Source: a virus
DNA length: 55,194 bases
Direction: 5' to 3' (one strand)
IMG/VR virus record: IMGVR_UViG_3300047444_000219
Location: 1-55,194 of that record
Both the position numbers and the translations under genes were made by a program. The notes below the pieces were generated by a model. The model saw only the letters and a list, made by a program, of their open reading frames with translations, did not search any database and was not told where the DNA came from. Below are positions 34,107 to 43,507 of this stretch, piece by piece (position 1 is the first letter of the stretch; each line of letters begins with the position of its first letter).

Positions 34107-35141
34107 ATGAGCGAAGTAAATCGTAAGTGGGACACGAAGGACCATTACTACTCGGGTCAGGGCGTCCTGATGCTGGGCGTCCGCGATGCCGTCACGGGCA
34201 AGCCGCGTGGTCTGCGGGCAGTCGGCAACGTGCCGGACCTGAAGATCAGCGTCGCGACGACCGTGGTCGAGCACAAGGAATCGCACTCGGGCCAGCGCGC
34301 GACGGACAAGCGTCTCTCGACCGACACCAAGGTTACCCTGTCGGCCACGCTGGAAAACTGGTCGCCGGAGAACATGGCTGTCGCAATGCGCGGCGAGTCC
34401 AAGACGCTCGTCGGCGGCAAGGTCACGGCAGAGCCGATCATCGGCTACACGGGCGCGATCTCCGCACTGGCGAACATTGGCGTGTCGAACGTCATCGTGA
34501 ACCAGGGCGCAAACCCGCTGACGCCCTACACGGACGACGCGACGCCGTACGACTACGCGGTCAATCTCGACGCGGGCTCGATCAAGATCAACGACGGTTC
34601 AATCACGCCGCTGGACACGCTGGGCGTCGCGGTGACGGGCGTCACGGTCGGTGCCACGACCAAGATCACGGTGCCGAACACGTTGAGCACGGGTGACCAG
34701 GCGTCGTTCTACGGCTTCGACGGCGCGGACGCTGCGGTGCTGAACAACAAGACGTTCACGGTGCTGTCGTCCACGGGTGCGGACCTGACCATCGGACTCG
34801 ACACCACGGGCAAGGTCATCACCGCGACGGCCACGCCGAAGGCCGTGTTCGACGGCATGGAACTGACGGTGGACTACGACTTCGTGGACCAGACGCTGAC
34901 CGATTCGCTGACGCAGGCTCAGGCAGAAGTCTATCTGCGCTTCGAAGGTCTCAACACCGCCGAAGGCAACAGCCCGGTCGTCGTGGAAATCTTCAAGTTC
35001 TCGACGGACCCGCTGAAGGAACTGTCGCTGATCAGCGATACGTTCGGCCAGATCACGCTCGAAGGTTCGGTGCTGTCGGACCCGATGCGCGCGGTGGGCT
35101 CGCGCTTCTTCACGGTGCGCAAGCTGCTGGCTCAAGCGTAA
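34107..35141 (+). CDS. major tail (tube) protein, 344 aa
   Basis: ATG 34107 behind AAAAGGAGAG, a very good ribosome site. The product is beta-rich and Thr/Val/Ala-rich throughout (GLRAVGNVPDLKISVATTVV; DTKVTLSATLENWSPENMAV; ITLEGSVLSDPMRAVGSRFF). It has the N-terminal beta-sandwich-like and C-terminal segments expected of a siphovirus tube subunit, plus an inserted Ig-like middle (about residues 160-260: DTLGVAVTGVTVGATTKITV). It lies between the tail completion genes and the chaperone pair, the classical tail tube position. Own promoter and terminator are consistent with high expression. Confidence 0.8.
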   Translation: MSEVNRKWDTKDHYYSGQGVLMLGVRDAVTGKPRGLRAVGNVPDLKISVATTVVEHKESHSGQRATDKRLSTDTKVTLSATLENWSPENMAVAMRGESKTLVGGKVTAEPIIGYTGAISALANIGVSNVIVNQGANPLTPYTDDATPYDYAVNLDAGSIKINDGSITPLDTLGVAVTGVTVGATTKITVPNTLSTGDQASFYGFDGADAAVLNNKTFTVLSSTGADLTIGLDTTGKVITATATPKAVFDGMELTVDYDFVDQTLTDSLTQAQAEVYLRFEGLNTAEGNSPVVVEIFKFSTDPLKELSLISDTFGQITLEGSVLSDPMRAVGSRFFTVRKLLAQA

Positions 35142-35180
35142 GCGAAAAGCTGTAGTTTCCCGTTAGGAAGCGTAGTATCC

Positions 35181-35205
35181 GGGTGGGCTTAGGCCCGCCC
35201 TTTTT
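35181..35205 (+). terminator. rho-independent terminator after the tail tube gene
   Basis: GGGTGGGC - TTAG - GCCCGCCC stem (one T-G pair) followed by TTTTT. Confidence 0.88.
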
Positions 35206-35238
35206 CATTTATAGACCCAGTTCAAGGAGTGAAACCTC

Positions 35239-35715
35239 ATGGGTATCAAGATTGCCGACCTGCTCGCCAAACCCGAGACGGTCGAAGTTGCACCCGGCGT
35301 CCCGCTCGACCTGCACCCACTGTCCCTGTTGCAGATTGTCGAACTGATGATGAACCACCAGCACGCGTTCGTCTCGCTGTACGCCGAAGCGCAGAAGAAG
35401 GAGCCGAACTACACGCAGTTCCTGCTGGCCGCGCCGGACTTCATCGCACAGGTGATCAAGATGGGAACCGACGCGGAAGACGATCTCGACGTGATCAAGC
35501 GCCTGCCCGGCACCGTGCAATTGATTGCAATCCAGAAGATTTACAAGCTGTCGGTGCCCGACGCAAAAAAGCTCCAAGAGTTGTTGTCCGAGGCGACGGC
35601 GGCGCTGCGGCAGCTTGGCAAGAACGCCAGCGCCAGGATCGAGCAGCAGCCGCAGGCAGCAACTCAGGAAGCAGCACCGTTGACGCCATCGACCGAGCCG
35701 TTGCTCTCCGCGTAG
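35239..35715 (+). CDS. tail assembly chaperone, short form (lambda gpG-like), 158 aa
   Basis: ATG 35239 behind AAGGAGTG. Helical product (LLQIVELMMNHQHAFVSLYA; LIAIQKIYKLSVPDAKKLQE) with a Gln/Ala-rich end. It is directly upstream of the second overlapping frame and the tape-measure gene, the universal place of the G/GT chaperones of long-tailed phages. Palindromic copy 21 is read as VQLIA. The in-frame A AAA AAG at 35565-35571 should let part of the ribosomes slip -1 to make the long form. Confidence 0.8.
   Translation: MGIKIADLLAKPETVEVAPGVPLDLHPLSLLQIVELMMNHQHAFVSLYAEAQKKEPNYTQFLLAAPDFIAQVIKMGTDAEDDLDVIKRLPGTVQLIAIQKIYKLSVPDAKKLQELLSEATAALRQLGKNASARIEQQPQAATQEAAPLTPSTEPLLSA
35515..35530 (-). 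repeat. 16-bp palindromic site, copy 21 (in gene, near the slippery site)
   Basis: gTGCAATTGATTGCAA, TG-centred, read as VQLIA, 35 bp upstream of the frameshift heptamer. Confidence 0.92.
35565..35571 (+). promoter_or_regulatory. programmed -1 frameshift slippery heptamer
   Basis: A AAA AAG with the zero-frame codons AAA (35566-35568) and AAG (35569-35571). It is a canonical bacterial -1 slippery sequence in the correct phase. A possible GGCGCTG/CAGCGCC hairpin (35601-35607 with 35628-35634) lies about 30 nt downstream. Confidence 0.8.
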
Positions 35716-35945
35716 AGGAACTGTCGGACTCATGGGTCGAAAGTGTTGAATTCCTTGCCAGTGAGGGGCACCGGTTGCAGGACATCTGGGGCTACTCGCT
35801 GCGCACGATTGATCACCTCGTGAAAGCCGCGTTCGCGCGCCGCAAGGCGTGGATGGCGACCCAGGCGACGATAGACCGGTCGGTGGCGCACACGCAGGAA
35901 GGCAAGGATTTCGTGAAAACCCTGAATGAATTACTGAAGGAATAA
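35571..35945 (+). CDS. frameshift extension of the tail assembly chaperone (lambda gpT-like part of G-T fusion)
   Basis: This -1 frame has no start of its own with a ribosome site. Read after slippage it adds 124 residues to the first 111 of the short form, giving a 235-aa fusion. After an Ala/Gln/Arg-rich linker it encodes a credible helical domain (RVEELSDSWVESVEFLASEG; GYSLRTIDHLVKAAFARRKA). It ends 1 bp before the tape-measure start. In lambda and relatives the short and long chaperone forms coat the tape measure before tube polymerisation. Confidence 0.8.
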   Translation, partial: APRVVVRGDGGAAAAWQERQRQDRAAAAGSNSGSSTVDAIDRAVALRVEELSDSWVESVEFLASEGHRLQDIWGYSLRTIDHLVKAAFARRKAWMATQATIDRSVAHTQEGKDFVKTLNELLKE

Positions 35946-35946
35946 C

Positions 35947-38900
35947 ATGGCCGGTCAAGCAGAACTGAAGATTCTAATCTCCGTAGCGAACGAGACCGCT
36001 GGCGCGCTCCAGCAGATTCAGAACGACCTCAAGTCGGTACTCGCCGCGCTGACGAGTTCAGACCTTGGTTCTGCTGCCGCCCAGTTCGTTACTGCTGCCA
36101 AGGAAGCGAACAACCTCGCCACCGACACGAAGGCGGTCGGCGCGGCGATGAAGGAACTCAATGCCACCGCAGCCACGGCAGGCAAGGGCACGGCCACCGC
36201 GTTCGGCGAACTGGACGACGCGACCCGCGCGCTGATCACCGATGTGGGCACGGCGTCGAAGGCGCTGGCAGACCTCGCGAAGAACGCCAATGAGGCGGGG
36301 CAGGGCGGCGGTCTGCGGAAGCCGGGCGACGACGCGCGCAAGTCGAAGGAAGGCGTGGACGTACTCATTGGGTCCGTGGAGGGCCTGACGAAGGCGCTTA
36401 AGTTCGCAGCCGGGGGCTTCCTCGCCTTTGAAGCCATTTCGTTCCTGAAGGACCTCGCCGACACCGCTGCGCGCACGCAGGTGCTGGCAACCGTGCTGGA
36501 CACGGTGGGCAAGAACGCGGGCTACACGTCGCAGCAGATCACCGCTGCCGACAAGGAAGTGCAGAAGATGGGCATCACGGCTGCGGCCTCGCGCGAGTCG
36601 CTGGCCCAGCTTATCTCTGCCGGACTGAACATCAACCTCGCCGCGCCGCTCGCCCGCGCGTCGCAGGACCTGGCCGTGATCGCCGGGTGGAACTCGTCCG
36701 AGACGTTCTCGCGCCTGATCACGAACATCAACCAGATGGACACGGTGGGTCTGCGGTGGATGGGCATTGTGATCGACCGCCAGTCCGCGATCCAGCACGC
36801 CACGGAAGTGGTGGGTCACGCGCTCGACGCCAACCAGCAGAAGCAGGCATTCGCCAATGCGGTGCTCGCGCAGGCCGTCACAATTCAGGGCACCTATGAA
36901 GCGTCGATGGGTGACGTGGGCAAGCAGCTTACGTCCCTGCCGCGCTATATCGAGACGCTCAAGAACTCGCTCGGCCAGGAACTGCTGCCGGTCTACTCGG
37001 AACTGGTGAAGGGCGCAATCGACATCCTGTCGTCGCTCAACGACCTCGCCGCCTCGTTCCAGACGACCGGCAAGAACGCTGACCTGTTCGGCACCGCTGC
37101 CGACCGCACCGACCAGTCTTTCCGTGGGCTCGCCGACGCGATCCACCAGACCTCTGCGCTGATCGTTCAGGCTATCCAGTGGTTCAAGGACCACAAGGAC
37201 GTGCTGGTGGAGACCGGGACGGTGCTGCGCGACGTGGCTATCGCGTACGCGGGCCTGACGATCATTTCGAAGATCACGTCGCTCCTGCCGCTCTTCGTGG
37301 AAGGCATCAGCGGCGCGGTGACGGTGCTCAAGGCGCTGCGCACGGGCGCTATCGTGACCGAGGTGGCGATGGGTGCGCTCGCCGGTCCTATCGGCCTGAT
37401 CGTGACGGCCCTCACGGCGCTCGGCGCGGTGGCGCTGGGTGCGTGGCTGTCGTCGTCCGATGGCGCGGACAAGACCGCTAAGTCCACGGGCGACGTGCAG
37501 AAGGCGATTGACACGCTGAAGCAGAAGTACACCGACCTCGCCGCCCAGCAGAAGCAGAACCTGGACCTCGCGCGCCAGATCAGCGACAAGAACCTGATCG
37601 CCAACGACGAGAAGGCCACCCCGCAGGCGCGCTCGTCGGCGGCGTCGGACGTGCTGACGCTCAAGCAGCAACAGGCTGACCTCCAGAAGCAGATCAAGGA
37701 CACCAACGCTTCGATCAAGGAGCAGCGCGACTCCCTGATGAACGCCGACCTGTCGGACGCCCAGCGCAAGCAGATTCAGGTGATTCTGGATGGCTCCGCT
37801 GCGCAGACCAAGGCGATGGTTGAGGCCAGCAAGGCATGGCAGAACTTCGCTGAGGCCGCGCAGGCGGCAGGCATCGACGTGTCGCAGGCCACCACCGGCA
37901 TCGCCCAGAAGTTCTCCGAGGCGGCGGACGTGATTGTCTCCGCGCAGGCGTTCGTCAAGGACGGCTCGGCCCAGTCGAAGACGCTGCTGAACGCGATGCT
38001 GCTGGAGTTCGAGAAGCTGGCCGACACCGTGTCGTCGCCAGAGGAACTGAAGAAATTCCAGGCGGCTGGCGAGGCCCTGAAGGCGATGGCCCAGACGGCG
38101 GGCGTGGACATCACGTCGTCGCTGAATGGCGCGATGGGGCAGGCCAAGCAGCACGAGAAGGAAGCGCAGGCCGCACTGAAGGCGGGCGGCGAGTCCGCAC
38201 TGAACGAAGGCCGGGCGATTGCCAAGGCTCGCGCGCAGGCGATTGTGGAGGCCGCGCAGAACACCGCCGCGCTGACGAAGATCGCCAACCAGGCGGCGCT
38301 CGATGCGGACCAGTATGGCTACCAGCAGGGTCTGGTGAACCTCGACACGTATTACAACAAGCGTGCCGAGGTGATCAAGGCGAACGCCGCGCAGGAAGTC
38401 GCGGTGGCGAATGCGCAGATCAAGGCGCTCCAGATCGACAAGGGTGCGGCCAAGACCGGCAGCGAGCGCGTCGGCATCGACAACCAGATTCAGGCGCAGC
38501 GCGACCATATCAAGCAGATCAACGCCCAGGCCGCAGCCGACGAGTCGCGTGAAGCGATTGCCCGCGCGCAGGAGCAGGAAGCGCTGGACAAGGAAGTCGC
38601 CAACGTCAAGTTCCAGGCGATGCAGGAGACCGACCAGAAGCTGGCCGGGTCTCAGGCCGCGCTCGCGCAGCAGTACGAGGACCTGCACAAGAAGCTGGAC
38701 AGCGTGAAGGGCGCGAAGGAACTGCTGGACGCCGAATACGCACGCAAGGCCGACGTGCTGGCGATGCAGCAACTGAACGACGCCACGACGCGCCAGGGCA
38801 ACCTGCAAGCGACCCTGCTGGAGAACGCCCGCGCCCAGGTGGCGCTCGCGAACTCGCGCGGCGCGCTGACGGACATCAGTGCCGCCAACGCCGACAACGC

Positions 38901-40446
38901 ACTGATCACCGCCGAGATCGAGAACGTCCGCAAGCTGATGGCGGTTGAGCAGGAGCAGGCCGAGCAGTACAAGGCGCTGGGCATGGAGAAGGAGTACGAC
39001 GACGCGCGCACCAAGGCCGCTTCGTACCAGAACCAGATTCTCCAGCTTGCGTCGGCCTACCACACGCTGGGCGATTCGATCCGCACGAACTTCTCCGAGG
39101 CGCTGACGCAGGGCATCTACGACGTGATGTCGCACTCGAAGTCGATTGGTGAGGCTTTCCGGGGCGCGGCGCTGAGCTTCGTCAACTCGATCAACCAGGT
39201 TATCGCCAAGGACCTGTCGCAGAAGATCACCTCGTGGATCGTGGATCAGACGGGCGGCGAGGGCAATTCGATCTTCGACAAGCTGGCTGAAGGGCTGGGC
39301 GGCAAGAGCGGCAGGCAACTGGGTGAGGACGCGAGCAACGCGATGTGGGTGCGCTCGGCGGACGCGACCAAGCAGACCTTCACGACCAACGGCAGCACGC
39401 AGGGCGGTCCGGGACTGATGGGGGCTGTCAACACCCTCATGGGCAACTTCGGCAAGCGTGGCGGGGCTGCGATGGGCCTTGGCTCCCTGTTCAACATGGG
39501 GAACACCGCGAGCAATGACTACGGCTTCGACGCGGGCGGCGGCAACCTCGATAGCTCGACCTCCACGGGCGGCTCCGCGCTGTTCGGGCTGGGCGGCGGT
39601 GACGGCTTCTCGACGTTCCAGAGCAGCCTCGAAACCGGCCTGAATACGACGTTCACCGACCTCGGCAACACCGCGTCGAACGGCGGGTTCGGGATTGACT
39701 CGATGGGCAACGCGCTGACGACCGGCCTGAGCGGTGTGCTGGGCCAGACGCAGGACAGCTTGGGCGGGATGTTCGACAGCATCAACAGCATGTTTTCGGA
39801 CGGTGGGGCTGGCGGTGGCGGCGGTATGGCGGGCTCGATGGGCGGCATGGCCGGGGGCGCGATTGGTGGGGCAATTGGCGGCAAGCAGGGCGCGCAGTGG
39901 GGGCAGATGATCGGCCAGATGGCGATGATGGCGATGATGATGCTCGCCGATGGTGGCCTGCCGTCACAGGGTCGTCGCGGCGTCGTGCCGGTGCGCAAGT
40001 TCGCGGACGGCTTCGGCATGGACGACTTCAAGCGGCTCAACCACGGCCTGATTAGCGGACCCGGAACGGGCCGGTCGGACAGCATCCCGGCGATGGTCGC
40101 GAACAACGAGTTTATCGTCAACGAGAAGGCGACGAAGGAACACCTGCCGCTGCTTTATGCGCTAAATTCCGGCCAGACGGGCTCGATCAGGAACCGCATG
40201 TCGTCTTCGATCAACAAATTCGCGGACGGTGGCATGCCTTCCGGTTTGCAATCAATTGCAAAAGGCACGGACGCGGGCGGCGGCGCACCGAAGGGTGGCA
40301 AGGGCGATGGCGGGTCCCGCTTCGTGCTGGTGGACGAGCGCAAGCGCGTGCCGCAGGCGATGTCGGGCTCTGACGGCAAGGACATCGTATTCATGCACCT
40401 GCAACGCGACGTGCCGACGCTGAAAACCATGCTGGGGATCAAGTAA
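35947..40446 (+). CDS. tail tape measure protein, 1,499 aa
   Basis: ATG 35947. The longest gene in the window: helical, Ala/Gln/Lys-rich with long coiled-coil stretches (residues ~500-1050), hydrophobic segments near 135-165 and 415-500 (VAMGALAGPIGLIVTALTAL), and a Gly/Met-rich C-terminal part. It closes with the motif ISGPGTGRSDSIPAMVANNE near residues 1365-1385, typical of tape measures. By the known ~0.15 nm per residue rule this predicts a tail of roughly 225 nm. It sets tail length and is ejected at infection. Palindromic copy 22 is read as LQSIA near the C-terminus. Confidence 0.93.
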   Translation: MAGQAELKILISVANETAGALQQIQNDLKSVLAALTSSDLGSAAAQFVTAAKEANNLATDTKAVGAAMKELNATAATAGKGTATAFGELDDATRALITDVGTASKALADLAKNANEAGQGGGLRKPGDDARKSKEGVDVLIGSVEGLTKALKFAAGGFLAFEAISFLKDLADTAARTQVLATVLDTVGKNAGYTSQQITAADKEVQKMGITAAASRESLAQLISAGLNINLAAPLARASQDLAVIAGWNSSETFSRLITNINQMDTVGLRWMGIVIDRQSAIQHATEVVGHALDANQQKQAFANAVLAQAVTIQGTYEASMGDVGKQLTSLPRYIETLKNSLGQELLPVYSELVKGAIDILSSLNDLAASFQTTGKNADLFGTAADRTDQSFRGLADAIHQTSALIVQAIQWFKDHKDVLVETGTVLRDVAIAYAGLTIISKITSLLPLFVEGISGAVTVLKALRTGAIVTEVAMGALAGPIGLIVTALTALGAVALGAWLSSSDGADKTAKSTGDVQKAIDTLKQKYTDLAAQQKQNLDLARQISDKNLIANDEKATPQARSSAASDVLTLKQQQADLQKQIKDTNASIKEQRDSLMNADLSDAQRKQIQVILDGSAAQTKAMVEASKAWQNFAEAAQAAGIDVSQATTGIAQKFSEAADVIVSAQAFVKDGSAQSKTLLNAMLLEFEKLADTVSSPEELKKFQAAGEALKAMAQTAGVDITSSLNGAMGQAKQHEKEAQAALKAGGESALNEGRAIAKARAQAIVEAAQNTAALTKIANQAALDADQYGYQQGLVNLDTYYNKRAEVIKANAAQEVAVANAQIKALQIDKGAAKTGSERVGIDNQIQAQRDHIKQINAQAAADESREAIARAQEQEALDKEVANVKFQAMQETDQKLAGSQAALAQQYEDLHKKLDSVKGAKELLDAEYARKADVLAMQQLNDATTRQGNLQATLLENARAQVALANSRGALTDISAANADNALITAEIENVRKLMAVEQEQAEQYKALGMEKEYDDARTKAASYQNQILQLASAYHTLGDSIRTNFSEALTQGIYDVMSHSKSIGEAFRGAALSFVNSINQVIAKDLSQKITSWIVDQTGGEGNSIFDKLAEGLGGKSGRQLGEDASNAMWVRSADATKQTFTTNGSTQGGPGLMGAVNTLMGNFGKRGGAAMGLGSLFNMGNTASNDYGFDAGGGNLDSSTSTGGSALFGLGGGDGFSTFQSSLETGLNTTFTDLGNTASNGGFGIDSMGNALTTGLSGVLGQTQDSLGGMFDSINSMFSDGGAGGGGGMAGSMGGMAGGAIGGAIGGKQGAQWGQMIGQMAMMAMMMLADGGLPSQGRRGVVPVRKFADGFGMDDFKRLNHGLISGPGTGRSDSIPAMVANNEFIVNEKATKEHLPLLYALNSGQTGSIRNRMSSSINKFADGGMPSGLQSIAKGTDAGGGAPKGGKGDGGSRFVLVDERKRVPQAMSGSDGKDIVFMHLQRDVPTLKTMLGIK
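40246..40261 (+). repeat. 16-bp palindromic site, copy 22 (in gene)
   Basis: TTGCAATCAATTGCAA, centre CA, read as LQSIA in the last 70 residues of the tape measure, 4.7 kb after copy 21 (the longest gap between neighbouring copies). Confidence 0.95.
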
Positions 40447-41843
40447 TGACGTGGCAAACATGGAGTGACGTACAGCCTTACCCACAGGACGCGTGGAGCG
40501 GGGAAATCCCGCCCATCCCGTCGTTCGCGGCGGTCGCCAACCTGCCGGTATGGCTGGTGCCGCCCAACTGGGATAACAGCGTCACCGAGACGTACCAGTT
40601 CCTGACGGACATCCTGGACAACCCCATCGGGGCCGAACAGCGCAACGCCAAACGGCTTGCGCCGCGTCGCATGCTCGAAGCCGAATACCTGGTCTACGAC
40701 GAGTACCGCGTGGCGATGGACCTGTCGCTTCAGCGTGCGCACGAATCTGACTGGCTGCTGCCCATGTGGCACGAGGGGCTGAACTTGGTGGAGTCGCTGC
40801 GACCGGCCAGCACGACGATGAATGTCGGGGTGGGGGCGTGGCCGGACGTGATGCCCGGCACGATGATGCTGATTCTGGGCAACTACCTGACGGACTTCGA
40901 ACTCGTGCGCATCGGCGGCTACGAGGGCAACATCCCCGGGCCGTGGACGATCAGCCCGAACGCCCGGTCGTGGCCTGCTGGCACCCGCGTGTTCCCGCTC
41001 AAGGTCGCACGACTCGACACCGACCCGCAGATCACCCGCACCACGTCCACCATTTCGAGGGCGCAACTGCGCTTCAGGCTGATGGAGCCGACCGTGGTGC
41101 CGCCCGCGATTCTCCAGAACTCGCTGAACGTCTTCGAGGTGATGGCGATCCCGCCCAATGAACGCGAGGACCAGACCAACGGCTACACCTACCTGCTCGA
41201 CAAGCTGGATCAGCAGGTGGCGCTGCCGTTCGAATACACGACCGCGCGCTATGGCCGGGCCAGCTTGCAGTTCCGCTACACCCTGTACGGCGTCGCCGAC
41301 TACTACGCGATGCTGATGTTCCTGCACGGCGTGCGCGGCTCGCGGCACCCGTTCTACGTGCCGTCGTGGAACGAAGACTTCGTGCTCCAGAAGCCGCTCA
41401 TGCGCGTGGACGGGGCTATCTGCGTGAAGAAGTGTGGCTACACGCAGTACGGTTTCGACCAGGGCACCTCGACCTACATCGCAATCTTTTTCGTCGGAAA
41501 ACCGCCCGTTTACCGCCGCGTCATTGCTTCGCGCGCCGAGGAATCTGTAGAATGGCTCACCCTCGATTCGACGCTCGACAAGGACTACCAGATTGAGGAA
41601 ATCCGCAAGATTTGCCTCCTGGTTCTCGTGCGTCTGGATCAGGACCAGATTGAGATCGAACACATTACGGATGTGAACGGCGTAGCTGATGTGGTGCTCA
41701 CGTTCAAGGAAACGTTCGAGAACCGCAACCAGCAGGCAGCAAGTAACGATGGCCCGTGGCCGATCCGGGATGTGGCCGAATGGCCGCAGCCAGACCGGTT
41801 GTGGGACACGAACCTGATGCCCGCGATGTTCCCCAACCCATAA
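40446..41843 (+). CDS. tail protein following the tape measure (distal tail-like), 465 aa
   Basis: ATG 40446 overlaps the tape-measure stop (TAATG). The region LPVWLVPPNWDNSVTETYQF followed by an EQR...PRR..E segment is a pattern I remember from other phage tail modules directly after the tape measure. The second half (YGRASLQFRYTLYGVADYYA; RHPFYVPSWNEDFVLQKPLM) resembles the beta-domain of distal tail proteins. It probably forms the ring connecting tube and hub. No confirmed family name; call based on position and pattern. Confidence 0.7.
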   Translation: MTWQTWSDVQPYPQDAWSGEIPPIPSFAAVANLPVWLVPPNWDNSVTETYQFLTDILDNPIGAEQRNAKRLAPRRMLEAEYLVYDEYRVAMDLSLQRAHESDWLLPMWHEGLNLVESLRPASTTMNVGVGAWPDVMPGTMMLILGNYLTDFELVRIGGYEGNIPGPWTISPNARSWPAGTRVFPLKVARLDTDPQITRTTSTISRAQLRFRLMEPTVVPPAILQNSLNVFEVMAIPPNEREDQTNGYTYLLDKLDQQVALPFEYTTARYGRASLQFRYTLYGVADYYAMLMFLHGVRGSRHPFYVPSWNEDFVLQKPLMRVDGAICVKKCGYTQYGFDQGTSTYIAIFFVGKPPVYRRVIASRAEESVEWLTLDSTLDKDYQIEEIRKICLLVLVRLDQDQIEIEHITDVNGVADVVLTFKETFENRNQQAASNDGPWPIRDVAEWPQPDRLWDTNLMPAMFPNP

Positions 41844-41851
41844 GGCGACCC

Positions 41852-43243
41852 ATGGCAGGCGGCTATCAGTACTCCACAAGCGAAACCTCGAATCACCAGT
41901 CCTATGAGGTCCAGCTATACGAATTCATGCGCTACGGCAAGACGTGGTTCTATGCGCAGGCGGACCGCGACATCACGATTGGCGGACCCCCGCGCCCGAC
42001 CCCGAAGACGGTCAATCTCCGCATTGTGTCGGCGGGCTTCTCGTGGAACGGTGGCAACAACGCGTTCGCAGACGCCATGGGCGTGTACGACCCGCAGTCC
42101 GGCGCGAAGTACGCGGGCTGGAAGCACCGCTCATGGCACATGGGCTATATCGACCCGAACGGCGAGTTCGTCTTCGTGGACGCCTACGACAACGTGCAGA
42201 CCGGTACGCCCGGCGCGACGGAAGCCGACCGCCTCGGCACGGACCTGAACCATCTGGACTCAGGTGTGACGGTGATCATCTGGACGGGCGACGAGCCCCA
42301 GTCCAACCTTACCCCGGGACTGCGCGCGGCCCTCATTCGCTGCGGCGCGCGGGGCAGCACACTCGACGCGATCCAGTACCGCAGTTCCTACATCCTCGTG
42401 GGCGTGCCGGGCGTGGGCGAGGGCAATGGCACCGAGCGGTACGCGGGCCAGGACGCCACCCTCTTTACGCCGTCTGGTGACCCCTACGCGTACACCGAAG
42501 TCACGCTGGCGGTCCAGACCCAGCCGGACCCGAACGTCACCTATGGGATCACCTACAAGGGGGTCCAGATCAGCGACGACGGGATCAAGATCAGCGGCCC
42601 AGGCGCGGACACGCTGAAGGTCACGATGCAGGCCGACACCGAGATCGCGGCGCTGTTCGTCGGCACCCCACCGAGCGGCAACGTCTGGATTCGCGTAAGG
42701 CGCTGGCAGTGGGGCAGTGTGGAGGCCCCGATTGCCGTGTACGTCGGCACGATCACGAGCGCGGACCGCCCGACGCCCGGGTCGCTGGTTATCTCGTGCG
42801 AGAACATCGGCTCCAGCTTCCAAGCCAACGGGCTGCGGCTGTGCTGGTCGCGCATGTGCCCGCACGTGCTGTACGACCAGAACTCATGCAAGGTGAACAA
42901 GGCGACCTACAAGATCACCGCAACCATCGGCCTCGCGGCCCAGGGCCAGCTTGACTGCCCCGAAGTCGGTCGCCTGCCGGACGGCTGGTTTGACGGCGGG
43001 TTCGTGGAATGGCAGATCGCCCCGGGCGTCCCCGAGCGGCGCGGCATCGACTGGCACCAGGGCACCAAGCTCTCGCTGCTGGGCTTCAGTGACGGCTTCG
43101 AGGGCGGGCAGGTGATCCAGGTGTACGCGGGCTGTGACCGCACGATCCTGACCTGTGCGAACAAGTTCAATAACGCCGACAACTACGGCGGCGTTCCGTA
43201 CTTGCCCGGCAAAAGCCCGTATGATGGCGACCCGGTTTTCTAA
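41852..43243 (+). CDS. DUF2163 / phage_BR0599-like tail hub protein, 463 aa
   Basis: ATG 41852, 8 bp after the previous stop. Beta-rich N-terminal ~280 residues. The C-terminal part has CPHVLYDQNSCKVNKATYKI ... DGWFDGGFVEW ... GCDRTILTCANKFNNADNYG, then PYLPGKSPYDG, matching the family that ends with conserved Cys pairs and a Y.GCDR...C...F.N..NYGG.P..PG motif. Such proteins sit at the tail tip and may bind a metal via the Cys cluster. The family call is good for the last ~150 residues. Confidence 0.8.
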   Translation: MAGGYQYSTSETSNHQSYEVQLYEFMRYGKTWFYAQADRDITIGGPPRPTPKTVNLRIVSAGFSWNGGNNAFADAMGVYDPQSGAKYAGWKHRSWHMGYIDPNGEFVFVDAYDNVQTGTPGATEADRLGTDLNHLDSGVTVIIWTGDEPQSNLTPGLRAALIRCGARGSTLDAIQYRSSYILVGVPGVGEGNGTERYAGQDATLFTPSGDPYAYTEVTLAVQTQPDPNVTYGITYKGVQISDDGIKISGPGADTLKVTMQADTEIAALFVGTPPSGNVWIRVRRWQWGSVEAPIAVYVGTITSADRPTPGSLVISCENIGSSFQANGLRLCWSRMCPHVLYDQNSCKVNKATYKITATIGLAAQGQLDCPEVGRLPDGWFDGGFVEWQIAPGVPERRGIDWHQGTKLSLLGFSDGFEGGQVIQVYAGCDRTILTCANKFNNADNYGGVPYLPGKSPYDGDPVF

Positions 43244-43255
43244 GGATCTAAGAAC

Positions 43256-43495
43256 ATGCCAGTTATCCTGATTTACCTAGCGATTATGGTCGTGTGCATG
43301 GTGCTGTCGGTGGCACTTCAGCCGAAGCCCGCCGAGCCCAAGCCCGCCTCGCTTCAGGACTTCTCGCTGCCGCAGCCGCAGGAAGGCACGCCGCAGTGCG
43401 TCGTCTTCGGAGACTGCAACTCGGCGGACTGGATGGTGCTGTGGTATGGCAACTTCCGCACGTCCGAGGTGAAGTCTTCTGGCGGCAAGAAGTAA
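43256..43495 (+). CDS. small tail-module protein with N-terminal membrane segment, 79 aa
   Basis: ATG 43256, 12 bp after the previous stop. Residues 2-21 are hydrophobic (PVILIYLAIMVVCMVLSVAL), followed by a Pro-rich stretch and a short folded part (GTPQCVVFGDCNSADWMVLW) with two Cys. Small genes with this layout occur between the DUF2163 and hub genes of similar tail modules. The hydrophobic segment may enter the host membrane or be needed for assembly. Family not named. Confidence 0.7.
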   Translation: MPVILIYLAIMVVCMVLSVALQPKPAEPKPASLQDFSLPQPQEGTPQCVVFGDCNSADWMVLWYGNFRTSEVKSSGGKK

Positions 43496-43507
43496 GGGGA
43501 GGGCGCA

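Noticed and set aside
36058-39318. 1,086-codon minus-strand frame opposite the tape measure
   Set aside because: Shadow of the tape-measure coding sequence; composition (Arg, Leu, His, Gly) is what the complement of GC-rich codons yields, and there is no start signal.
41524-41553. TTGCTT-18 bp-TAGAAT inside the 40446-41843 tail gene
   Set aside because: Hexamers fit the second promoter class, but it is deep inside a coding region with no nearby downstream start, so chance cannot be excluded.
40155-41879. 574-codon minus-strand frame
   Set aside because: Complement of the tail gene at 40446-41843 and the end of the tape measure; no ribosome site and no recognisable motif.
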